Shown here piece after piece: positions 35,074 to 42,686 of a stretch of 47,600 nt of DNA (position 1 is its first letter; each line of letters opens with the position of its first letter). This DNA is from CAZNPH01 sp964574985. GTDB lineage: Bacteria; Bacteroidota; Bacteroidia; Bacteroidales; SM23-62. The notes under the pieces are model-generated. The model was not told where the DNA came from and made no database searches. It worked only from the letters and a program-made list of their open reading frames with translations. The DNA lies in the NCBI GenBank assembly GCA_964574985.1, contig CAZNPH010000025.1, positions 1 to 47,600 on the forward strand, read 5' to 3'. Both the position numbers and the translations under genes were made by a program.

Positions 35074-37173
35074 ATGACACTTGCAGAAATATTAAAAGAT
35101 TCAAACTACAAATTAACACAGTTCAATCTTGTTGAAATATCGAATCTTGAGAAAAAGATTGAGACTAAAACAGACAAAAAAGGAAATGAAATTCCTTATA
35201 TTCAATGTGCCATAAGAAAAAGGAGTATAAAACTTACACCGGAAGAAGTAATTCGGCAATTATACCTGCAAGTGCTGTCCGATGAATACAATTATCCTGT
35301 TGATAGAATGGAGATTGAATATGCTGTTTCATTCGGTCGTGAAAAGAAACGAGCTGACATTGTAATATTCGATAAACAGCAGACAACTTCTCCATACATC
35401 ATGGTTGAGTTGAAAAAGCCTAAACTTAAAGACGGGAAAGAACAATTAAAATCATATTGTAATGCGACCGGGGCGCCAATTGGTGTATGGACAAACGGGG
35501 AATCAATTTCTTATTACCACAGGAAAGACCCGAATTTCTTCGAAGATTTACCTGCTATTCCAAAAGCAAGTGAAAAACTATCCGACATACTTTCCGAAAG
35601 ATGGTACATCAAGGATTTAATTGAAAAAGACAAACTTGTAACGGAAAGAAAATCATTAAAAGACCTAATCCTTGAAATGGAGGATGAAGTGTTGGCAAAT
35701 GCCGGAGTAGATGTATTTGAGGAATTATTTAAATTAATTTTTACCAAGCTATATGATGAATTAGAATCTGGAAGAACACAATCAAGGCCATTGGAATTTA
35801 GAAACTACGGGGATACAGAGACCGAATTAAAATATAAGATTCAAAACCTCTTTAACAATGCAAAAAGAAAATGGGAGGGCGTATTCACTGATGACGAACG
35901 GATAAATTTAACTCCTTCTCACCTTTCAATATGTATATCGTCCCTGCAAGACGTGAAATTATTCAATTCCAATCTTGAAGTCGTTGATGATGCTTTTGAA
36001 TATCTGATAAACAAGAGTAGCAAAGGAGAAAAAGGGCAATATTTTACACCTCGCTATGTGATAGATATGTGTGTTAAAATGTTAAATCCTCAGGAACAAG
36101 AAACCATGATAGACACGGCAGCAGGCAGTTGTGGTTTTCCTGTGCATACCATGTTTCATGTTTGGGAACAAATTATGCAAGACGAAGGATTGAACAAAAG
36201 CCATTTATTTACGCTTGAACAAAAACCAAGCCGTTGCGAGGATTATGTAAAAAACAATGTATTTGCCATTGACTTTGATGAAAAATCGGTTCGTGTTGCC
36301 CGAACATTAAACCTGATTGCAGGAGATGGCCAATCCAATGTATTACATTTAAACTCTCTTGATTGGGAACGATGGGACGATAGGGTTAAAGATGAAGATT
36401 GGCAAGCAACTTATCACGATGGATGGTTTAAATTCATTAAATACCGGGCAAAAAGGAACGAAAACCATGATTTCAATTTTGATGTTCTAATGGCAAATCC
36501 GCCATTTGCCGGAGACATTAAAGAAAGCCGGATACTTTCAAAATATGAACTGGGGAAAAAATCAAATGGAAAATATCAATCCAAAGTTGGACGGGATATT
36601 CTTTTTATTGAGCGAAACTTAGATTTTTTAAAGCCCGGAGGCAGAATGGCCATTGTTTTGCCACAAGGCAGGTTTAATAACTCATCTGACAAATACATCC
36701 GTGACTTTATTGCCGAAAGATGCCGAATTTTAGCTGTTGTAGGATTGCATGGCAATGTTTTTAAACCACATACAGGCACAAAAACAAGTATTTTGTTCGT
36801 GCAAAAATGGAATGAAAAGTTGTGCCCTAAAAAAGAAGATTATCCCATCTTTTTTGCCACCATGCAGGAACCAAGCAAAGACAACAGTGGCGATAAAATC
36901 TATTTACGGAAAAAAGACTTTGAACAATTTCAGGTACAACCGGAAACACCTGTTCCTGAGCAGCAAGAATTGGATTTGGCAGAAGAACAAAGAGCCTTTT
37001 ACGTGAAAACTGCCAGGGATTTGGATGAATTTGTTCTTGATGAGCATGACCATTTAGTTGTAAAACATGACCTTTTTAGCCAGCCATTAAAATACGGGCT
37101 TAAAACCCTGGAGGGCATTGCAGAGGCTTTTGCCGAATTCGCCAAGAAAGAGGGGCTAAGTTTTTTCGTCTAA
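35074..37173 (+). CDS. hsdM: fused PD-(D/E)XK nuclease and N6-adenine DNA methyltransferase (type I/IIB-like)
   Basis: A 699-aa protein with a nuclease domain before a type I-style methyltransferase. Residues about 55-150 resemble the N-terminus of HsdR, with the nuclease signature Asp95, then Glu112-Leu-Lys114 (RADIVIFD, VELKKPK). The methyltransferase part has GQYFTPR, motif I DTAAGSCGFP starting at Asp347, and motif IV NPPF at 475-478. No HsdR motor gene is in the window, so cleavage may come from this fusion, as in BcgI-like type IIB enzymes. The last residues (KKEGLSFFV) are followed by TAA, and the specificity subunit continues in the -1 frame across a slippery T6C. See the element at 37161-37216. 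Confidence 0.88.
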   Translation: MTLAEILKDSNYKLTQFNLVEISNLEKKIETKTDKKGNEIPYIQCAIRKRSIKLTPEEVIRQLYLQVLSDEYNYPVDRMEIEYAVSFGREKKRADIVIFDKQQTTSPYIMVELKKPKLKDGKEQLKSYCNATGAPIGVWTNGESISYYHRKDPNFFEDLPAIPKASEKLSDILSERWYIKDLIEKDKLVTERKSLKDLILEMEDEVLANAGVDVFEELFKLIFTKLYDELESGRTQSRPLEFRNYGDTETELKYKIQNLFNNAKRKWEGVFTDDERINLTPSHLSICISSLQDVKLFNSNLEVVDDAFEYLINKSSKGEKGQYFTPRYVIDMCVKMLNPQEQETMIDTAAGSCGFPVHTMFHVWEQIMQDEGLNKSHLFTLEQKPSRCEDYVKNNVFAIDFDEKSVRVARTLNLIAGDGQSNVLHLNSLDWERWDDRVKDEDWQATYHDGWFKFIKYRAKRNENHDFNFDVLMANPPFAGDIKESRILSKYELGKKSNGKYQSKVGRDILFIERNLDFLKPGGRMAIVLPQGRFNNSSDKYIRDFIAERCRILAVVGLHGNVFKPHTGTKTSILFVQKWNEKLCPKKEDYPIFFATMQEPSKDNSGDKIYLRKKDFEQFQVQPETPVPEQQELDLAEEQRAFYVKTARDLDEFVLDEHDHLVVKHDLFSQPLKYGLKTLEGIAEAFAEFAKKEGLSFFV

Positions 37174-37216
37174 GCCCCTTCAATGAAGATAGATATAAGG
37201 CTTTATTGGAGGGGCT
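37161..37216 (+). promoter_or_regulatory. candidate -1 programmed ribosomal frameshift element joining hsdM and hsdS
   Basis: In the methyltransferase frame the heptamer T TTT TTC (37161-37167) is a canonical -1 slippery site. A 5-nt spacer (37168-37172) precedes an 11-bp stem: 37173-37183 pairs with 37206-37216 (one G-U pair), with a 22-nt loop. The zero-frame stop TAA is at 37171-37173. Slippage gives FFRLSPFNEDRYKALLEGLE and continues into the specificity subunit, for a product of about 1192 aa. A second copy of GAGGGGCTA at 37150-37158 could pair with the same arm, giving an alternative hairpin. A fixed one-base indel or assembly error in the T6 run is the main alternative. Confidence 0.6.
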
Positions 37217-38651
37217 AGAAGTCTCTGAAGTTTTACTTTCAAAAATTGATAAAATTAAATCTCGATTAGATTCTGAGTTTTATAAAAAGGATTATTTGAA
37301 ACTTGACAGAAAACTAAAAAAAATAGGAGGAGATACCTTATATAAAACACGCATTAAATTGGACTGTAGTGCATTTTACCCTTCTATTACTAGGTATTAT
37401 AATTTCAATTATGAAGGTATTCCTTTTTTAAGAGTAAATGAAATCAAAGGAGGTTTAATAAATATTGACTCAGACACTGCTTTTCTTCCAGAACAAATAG
37501 TTGAATCCAATACCTCTACAATAAAAAGTGCATATCCAGGTGATATAATTATTGCAAAAGGAGGAAATACTTTAGCTAAAGTTGGTCTCATAACTGAATC
37601 TTTTCCCAAATATGCGTTATCTCGTGATTTAATTTTATTAAAAACAAATTCGTTAATAAAATATAATAAATACTTTTTATGGGTATTCTTGCATTCAAAG
37701 TTTGGACAACAATTTCTATGGAGAACTGCAAGTCAGACAGGTCAACCACATTTAACTCTTCCCTCAATTGGGGAAATACAAATTCCTTCTTTTTCCAATA
37801 AATTTCAAGATGCATTCGAACTATTATATAAAAAATCTTTATTCTTCAAGGGAAAATCTAATTTGACTTATGCAGATGCAGAAAAAAAATTACTGCAAAC
37901 TTTAGAATTAGAAAATTTCAATCCTGGAAAAGCGAAAGTAAACATTAAAAGCTTTTCTGAGTCTTTTGCTACTTCGGGAAGGCTGGATGCTGAGTATTAT
38001 CAACCAAAATATGAGCATGTTATTGAGCAAATAAAAAAACATAATCACTCAACAATAAAAGAAGTGGTAAGTATTAAAAAATCTGTTGAACCTGGATCAA
38101 GTGCATATTCTGACGAAGGAATTTCTTTCTTGAGGGTTGCTGATTATGACAAATTTGGTATAAAAACCCCTCAAAAGTGCCTTTCAGACAACTATTACCA
38201 AGAAAACAAGGAAATATTAGATGAATTAAAACCAAAAACTAATACCATTTTATTTTCAAAAGACGGTAGCGTTGGTACAGCATACAAACTAAGGAAAGAT
38301 GAGGATTTAATAACATCCGGGGCTATTTTGCATTTGAGAGTAAAAAACGAAAATCAAACTTTACCTGATTATTTAACGTTGGTGTTAAACTCTGAATTAG
38401 TCCAAATGCAAGCAGAACGTGATGCAGGTGGTTCAATAATTTTGCATTGGCGGGTTAGTGAAATTGAAAAAGTTGTTGTTCCAATTATCGAAATAGAAAA
38501 ACAGAAAGAAATTGCCGGATTAATTGAAGAAAGCTTCAGTTTGAAGAAACAATCTGAAGAATTATTGAAATTAGCCAAAACAGCCGTTGAAAAAGCTATT
38601 GAGGAGAATGAAGAAAGCGCAATGAATTTTATTAATGAACAGATAAAATAA
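37206..38651 (+). CDS. hsdS: type I restriction specificity subunit
   Basis: A specificity (DNA-recognition) subunit with two target-recognition domains: about 20-215 (SRLDSEFYKKDY, then IPFLRVNEIKGG) and about 255-450 (GRLDAEYYQPKY, then ISFLRVADYDKFG). Each is followed by a helical spacer (KFQDAFELLYKKSLFFKGKS and EIAGLIEESFSLKKQSEELL). The only conventional start in this frame is TTG at 37206. However, the preceding 13 codons in the same frame (RLSPFNEDRYKAL) look like authentic protein and lie after the methyltransferase stop. Translation may therefore arrive from hsdM by -1 frameshifting. The gene ends 3 bp before the next start. Confidence 0.88.
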   Translation: MEGLEVSEVLLSKIDKIKSRLDSEFYKKDYLKLDRKLKKIGGDTLYKTRIKLDCSAFYPSITRYYNFNYEGIPFLRVNEIKGGLINIDSDTAFLPEQIVESNTSTIKSAYPGDIIIAKGGNTLAKVGLITESFPKYALSRDLILLKTNSLIKYNKYFLWVFLHSKFGQQFLWRTASQTGQPHLTLPSIGEIQIPSFSNKFQDAFELLYKKSLFFKGKSNLTYADAEKKLLQTLELENFNPGKAKVNIKSFSESFATSGRLDAEYYQPKYEHVIEQIKKHNHSTIKEVVSIKKSVEPGSSAYSDEGISFLRVADYDKFGIKTPQKCLSDNYYQENKEILDELKPKTNTILFSKDGSVGTAYKLRKDEDLITSGAILHLRVKNENQTLPDYLTLVLNSELVQMQAERDAGGSIILHWRVSEIEKVVVPIIEIEKQKEIAGLIEESFSLKKQSEELLKLAKTAVEKAIEENEESAMNFINEQIK

Positions 38652-38654
38652 TTA

Positions 38655-39110
38655 ATGAGCAATTCAATTAAAATACGTTTTAAACAACCTCAAATATTTG
38701 AGCTGTCAAATTTTCGCGCATTGATTGGCTTAACTGGATTATACTTCATTTTTGCTGATAGTTACAGAATAAAATACCCATTCGACGAATCAAAATTACT
38801 TTATATTGGTATGAGCGAGAAAAAAACAAATAGTATGGGTAACAGATTAATTGGGCATTATGAGGGAACAAGTGGCAATCCTGGTTTGATAAATTACAGG
38901 AAGGTCGATTCTCTTTATTTTACTTACATTAGCTTTGAGATGGTAAGACAATTTTGGAAATACAGAATTGAAGATTTAGAAAGTTATTTCATACTTGATT
39001 TTATTAAAAAATTCGGTGTTTATCCAATTTGTAATAATAAATCCGGGTATAAAATCCTTGAAAAGCATATAGATTCTGAATTTGAAATAAATTGGCACTA
39101 TTTTAATTAA
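38655..39110 (+). CDS. GIY-YIG-like nuclease-superfamily protein
   Basis: A 151-aa protein with features of the GIY-YIG fold. The first strand is GLYFIFAD, the second LLYIGMSE, then a helix with NRLIGHY and a later helix with ESYFILDFIKKFGVYPICN, where the family's metal-binding Glu and terminal Asn lie. The central loop is short and the first motif is GLY rather than GIY, so catalytic activity is plausible but unproven. It starts 3 bp after hsdS and precedes the 70-aa gene by 11 bp, so it is an integral part of module A. It may nick or degrade DNA or serve as a modified-DNA sensor. Confidence 0.65.
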   Translation: MSNSIKIRFKQPQIFELSNFRALIGLTGLYFIFADSYRIKYPFDESKLLYIGMSEKKTNSMGNRLIGHYEGTSGNPGLINYRKVDSLYFTYISFEMVRQFWKYRIEDLESYFILDFIKKFGVYPICNNKSGYKILEKHIDSEFEINWHYFN

Positions 39111-39121
39111 AATACAACAAT

Positions 39122-39334
39122 ATGGCGACAGATAATATTAAAAGCGGTAAAGATGTGCTTGATGAATTTTTTGCTGAAATTTTAAATATTCCGGGCACAC
39201 ATGACAAAACCGTAGAAAAATTAATATTCCTCTATTCTACAGGAAAATTAACGGATACGAATTTACAAAATGCTCTTGATGAAATTATTTCAGAAGAAAC
39301 TTCCGAAATAGAAAAACAAAATTATGAGAATTAA
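39122..39334 (+). CDS. 70-aa acidic helical protein of module A
   Basis: I do not recognise this family. The product is 70 aa, acidic and predicted helical (KSGKDVLDEFFAEIL, then TVEKLIFLYSTGKLTD and LQNALDEIISEE). It overlaps the ATPase gene by 11 nt, so the two are translationally coupled and probably made in matched amounts. That suggests an accessory subunit, inhibitor or antitoxin-like partner of the ATPase, but nothing in the sequence proves it. Confidence 0.75.
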   Translation: MATDNIKSGKDVLDEFFAEILNIPGTHDKTVEKLIFLYSTGKLTDTNLQNALDEIISEETSEIEKQNYEN

Positions 39335-41744
39335 TTCAATTAACATAAAAGGCATCAGGGGTATTAAAAATGACTTACCTCTTATTTTGAATAAAAAATC
39401 CATTCTCATTTTTGGTGAGAATGGTTCAGGCAAAAGTTCTATATCTGACGCTATAGAATGGTTTTATTCCGATTCAATTGAACACATATCGAGTGAAGAA
39501 ATTGAAAAAAGAGGTAAAGGAGCAATCCGTAATAAATTTGTAAACTCAAATGATGATGCTTTCGTTGATATAAAATTCTCAGACAACAAATTAAACTCCA
39601 TAAAAAGTATAGATGATTCCGCAAAAACTTACAGTTCAAATAATAACGATGATTTTAAACAATATATTACAGAGTCCCAGTCAGAAAGGTTGATATTAAG
39701 ATACCATGAATTGCTTGAGTTTATTATTGCAACTAAAAAACAGAAATTAGATAAACTCCAAGAAATAATAGGATTTAGTGAAGTTGGCAAAATTCGAGAC
39801 CTTTTACGTAAAATAGCAGGTAGAATCAAAAAGAGAATAAAATCAGAACAGTTTCAAAATCAAAAAGATGCAAAACAGTCAACAATAATAGATAATTTAA
39901 ACCAACCTACTTATACAATTTCAGAATTTATTGAAGCTTGTAATGAGCTTATAAAACCACTTGGCCTTGGTAAGGAAATTAAAACTCTTTCAGGTGTAAA
40001 ACAGGTAATTAAAGAAATTGAGCAGAAACAAGATAACAAAACTGCAAATCTGATTAGCTTTTATAGTAGAATAGCGGAAGGCTTAAAATTAATTAAAGAA
40101 AATTTGCCGCAATTGTATCAAGAATATGAGGATTTCTATAATTCTTTCTTTTCAATACAAAAAGAAGCCGAGAAAATAAAGAAACTTAAATTATCAAAAT
40201 TATTGAATGAAGGGGTTAAAGTTTTAAAAGATGAAATTGTTAAAGAGGATATTTGTCCTCTTTGTCAGCAAACAAAAAAAAGGATAGAATTAATAAACGA
40301 ATTGAATGAAAGAATAGAAGAATTAGCAGAAATAAATGAGGAAAAAGAAGAATTAGATAAAAAATTATCTCAAGTAGAAAATACACTTCAAAATAATTCA
40401 ACTAATCTTAAGTCCTTGCTTAATGAAAAATTATTTGGCGAGAAAGAACATTTAGAACTAAAGCAGAATATCCAAAAATTAGAAAATGCCTTTAATAACA
40501 TTGCAATAGAACTTAAAAAAGAAGTATCACAACCAGAAGAATTAAAAGAGCTGAAATCTATAAAAATATCGAGCAAGGATATTGAAGAATTAATCGAATT
40601 TGCTCAAAACCAAGTTAAAGAATTAACAGAAAGTCAAAAGAAAAATATTAAGCTTCAAATATATACAAAACTATTCAGGGCAAACGAAGCCTTTCTGGCA
40701 TACTTAAAAATTGAAAAGAAAGAAAGTATTTTAACTAAACAGCAAGAAACGTTTGAATTATTATTTGCAGATTTTATTAGAAGACAAGAGGAGGCAATTA
40801 ATTCTTTTCTTAACCAGTTTTCGGGGGATATTAACGAGTTTTATTGTATTATGAATCCAAATGAGAAAGTACAAAACATCAAGCTCGTTCCTATAAAAGA
40901 CAGAAATACAGATGACTTGCTTGGTATAACAATTGAATATGATTTCTTTAACACAACTACCACCCAACCCATTGCATATTTGAGCGAAAGCCATTTAAAT
41001 TGTTTTGGTTTATCATTCTTTTTAGCTTCTGTAAAGGCATTCAATGAAAAAAACTCATTTTTTATTCTTGACGATGTAGTTTCAAGTTATGACCGCTCTC
41101 ATAGAACCAGATTTGCAAAACTGCTTATAGATAAATTTAATGATGATTACCAGATAATCCTTTTAACTCATGAACAAGAATTTTTTGAACTAATCTCAAG
41201 TACCATAAAAAGTAAAGGATGGCTATTACAAGAAATCGGATGGAACAAGGATGATGGCTCATATCTTAAAACTGCTCAAATAGATTATAAATCTCAAATT
41301 GAGAATAAAATCAATAATAGGGACAAAGATGAACTTGGTAATCTGATAAGAAAATATTTAGAACGCCAATTAAAGGTAATAGCCAATAACTTAGAAGCTA
41401 AAGTAATTTTCAGGTTTAATAATTTAAATGAAAAAAGAATGGCACCGGAATTACTTGATTCACTTCAAAGCACATTGAATAAACACAGCAAAGACTTAAA
41501 AGAAAAAGCTGACATCCCCACTTTTAAAGGTATACCGGCATTTATAGCGAATACAACATCTCATGATAATACTTTTCAGGAAAGTATTGAAGATTTAGAA
41601 GTTTTCTGGGAGGAAACAGCAAAACTTATTAAACTGTTTTATTGTAATAGTTGCAACAGATACATTTCAGTAAAAAACATTGATAAAGCAAACAAAAAAA
41701 TAAGTTGTGGTTGTCCAAATTTGACTTATGATTGGAAAGAATAA
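39324..41744 (+). CDS. Rad50/RloC-like zinc-hook ATPase, possible anticodon nuclease
   Basis: An 806-aa SMC-like ATPase. Walker A is GENGSGKSS (31-39), and Walker B is FFILDD with Asp583/Asp584. Between them is a long coiled coil with a CPLC zinc hook at Cys311-Cys314. The C-terminal domain (about 640-806) holds Arg676-x3-Glu680 (RKYLE) and His747 (NTTSHDN), the same order as the Arg-Glu-His triad of RloC/PrrC anticodon nucleases. It ends in a CxxC, CxC zinc ribbon (CNSCNRY, CGCPN). RloC and PrrC genes are known companions of type I restriction loci, where they guard against anti-restriction. The ATPase assignment is firm; the tRNA-nuclease role is a hypothesis. Confidence 0.85.
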   Translation: MRINSINIKGIRGIKNDLPLILNKKSILIFGENGSGKSSISDAIEWFYSDSIEHISSEEIEKRGKGAIRNKFVNSNDDAFVDIKFSDNKLNSIKSIDDSAKTYSSNNNDDFKQYITESQSERLILRYHELLEFIIATKKQKLDKLQEIIGFSEVGKIRDLLRKIAGRIKKRIKSEQFQNQKDAKQSTIIDNLNQPTYTISEFIEACNELIKPLGLGKEIKTLSGVKQVIKEIEQKQDNKTANLISFYSRIAEGLKLIKENLPQLYQEYEDFYNSFFSIQKEAEKIKKLKLSKLLNEGVKVLKDEIVKEDICPLCQQTKKRIELINELNERIEELAEINEEKEELDKKLSQVENTLQNNSTNLKSLLNEKLFGEKEHLELKQNIQKLENAFNNIAIELKKEVSQPEELKELKSIKISSKDIEELIEFAQNQVKELTESQKKNIKLQIYTKLFRANEAFLAYLKIEKKESILTKQQETFELLFADFIRRQEEAINSFLNQFSGDINEFYCIMNPNEKVQNIKLVPIKDRNTDDLLGITIEYDFFNTTTTQPIAYLSESHLNCFGLSFFLASVKAFNEKNSFFILDDVVSSYDRSHRTRFAKLLIDKFNDDYQIILLTHEQEFFELISSTIKSKGWLLQEIGWNKDDGSYLKTAQIDYKSQIENKINNRDKDELGNLIRKYLERQLKVIANNLEAKVIFRFNNLNEKRMAPELLDSLQSTLNKHSKDLKEKADIPTFKGIPAFIANTTSHDNTFQESIEDLEVFWEETAKLIKLFYCNSCNRYISVKNIDKANKKISCGCPNLTYDWKE

Positions 41745-41765
41745 AAAAAGCCTTACGCACTCCCT

Positions 41766-41850
41766 CCCTTCGCTGTCAGGCACATTTGCAAGCCCCACAA
41801 GGCATACACACAAATCTAAGCTTGCAAAAGAGCCTTCCAGCCCGTCCCGC
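41766..41850. repeat. hairpin repeat copy 2, right of module A
   Basis: This opens the 600-bp gene-free stretch 41745-42344. TTTGCAAGC (41785-41793) pairs perfectly with GCTTGCAAA (41820-41828). Block B, CCCTTCGCT, lies to the left (41766-41774) and block A, TTCCAGCCCGTCCCGC, to the right (41835-41850). Block A differs from copy 1 at one of 16 bases. The order of A and B is swapped relative to copy 1. Confidence 0.7.
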
Positions 41851-41935
41851 ACCAACCCGATAACCCAACGCTGAAAACAAAATACAATAAAAACACCGTA
41901 ACTGACTGATAATGAATACGCCCAGTGCATAACAT

Positions 41936-42040
41936 GCTATAAATCCAATAGCCGCCGTGGCTCGGTGGATAGGAACGTAGATGATTGAAAATTTTGTACC
42001 TTTATTGGGCGATAGTGGAAGCGGCTACTGTATTTATAGC
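41936..42040. repeat. large imperfect inverted repeat, attC-like architecture
   Basis: GCTATAAATCCAATAGCCGC (41936-41955) and its near-complement at 42021-42040 match at 18 of 20 positions across a 65-nt loop. No coding frame spans it. The arm length and loop resemble a folded recombination site or a structured RNA. It lies midway between the two restriction modules. Confidence 0.65.
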
Positions 42041-42203
42041 TTTCCGTTGTAAGCAAGCCTGAAGAACGACCCTGCTCCGAAAAAAGCAGACAGTATTAAC
42101 GAGCTCCTTGACGAATTGCATAACCCGACTCTTAATCCGACCCAAGTTTAAATTTTTACCCCTCCCGCATTTTAATTTTTTCTGCCATCGCTCATTTGGC
42201 ACA

Positions 42204-42246
42204 TTGGCAAGCCGCTCAGGCTAAACCACTAACCCAAGCTTGCCAA
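42204..42246. repeat. hairpin repeat copy 3, left of module B
   Basis: TTGGCAAGC (42204-42212) pairs perfectly with GCTTGCCAA (42238-42246) across 25 nt. Flanks match copy 2: GGCACATT on the left and AGAGCC on the right. Both arms carry the same T-to-G / A-to-C change relative to copy 2, which keeps the stem paired. Confidence 0.65.
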
Positions 42247-42299
42247 AGAGCCAAATTTTCCCCACCCACAAGAACGGGAATTCAAAAAAAGATTGTAAA

Positions 42300-42330
42300 T
42301 TTGACAAAAATTGTCCAAATTGTATTTTCA
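42300..42330 (+). promoter_or_regulatory. promoter overlapping a palindromic operator, XRE gene
   Basis: TTTG (42300-42303), a 19-bp spacer and TATTTTCA (42323-42330) fit the Bacteroidota promoter pattern. The imperfect palindrome TTTGACAAAAATTGTCCAAA (42300-42319) covers the -33 element, a natural binding site for the regulator encoded 15 nt downstream. A transcript start near 42332 supports the ATG at 42345. Confidence 0.5.
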
Positions 42331-42344
42331 AGAAAAATAAGGAA

Positions 42345-42686
42345 ATGACTATTAAGGAATCCTTTGGAGAACATATTAGGAAGTTAAGGGAAGAAAATGG
42401 GCTTCCTTTAAGAAAAGTTGCTGCTGTACTGGACATTGATCCATCTACACTTAGCAAGATTGAAAGAGGGGAACGATCTGCAAACAAAGAAATGATTCCC
42501 TTTTTAGCAGAACTATTCAAAGAAGATATTGAAACACTGGGTTTGATTCTACTCAGCGATAAAGTAGCATACGATTTAAGGGATGAAGAAAATTCAAATG
42601 AAATCCTGAAGGTAGCGGAGGAGAAAATCAAGTATTTAAAAACCAAAAGCCATCAACAAGGCAAAATAGATTTTGATAAGCAATGA
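42345..42686 (+). CDS. XRE-family HTH regulator of restriction module B
   Basis: A 113-aa DNA-binding protein from the start at 42345. The longer frame from 42240 would begin upstream of the predicted promoter and inside hairpin copy 3. The helix-turn-helix occupies about 8-62: IRKLREENGLPLRKVA, then LDIDPSTLSKIERGER, the recognition helix. The tail is charged and helical and may mediate dimerisation. Its stop overlaps the type IIG start (ATGA at 42683-42686), so the two are coupled. It plays the part of a controller protein, delaying or limiting nuclease expression when the system enters a new host. The palindrome at its promoter supports autoregulation. Confidence 0.88.
   Translation: MTIKESFGEHIRKLREENGLPLRKVAAVLDIDPSTLSKIERGERSANKEMIPFLAELFKEDIETLGLILLSDKVAYDLRDEENSNEILKVAEEKIKYLKTKSHQQGKIDFDKQ

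Noticed and set aside
37151..37179. Rho-independent terminator between hsdM and hsdS
   Set aside because: AGGGGCT and AGCCCCT can pair, but the T-run lies in the loop, not after the stem, and hsdS continues immediately downstream.
41951..41980. tRNA-like stretch (GTGGCTCGGTGGATAGG resembles a D-arm)
   Set aside because: There is no anticodon stem, no T-loop and no acceptor pairing. It lies inside the loop of the large inverted repeat.
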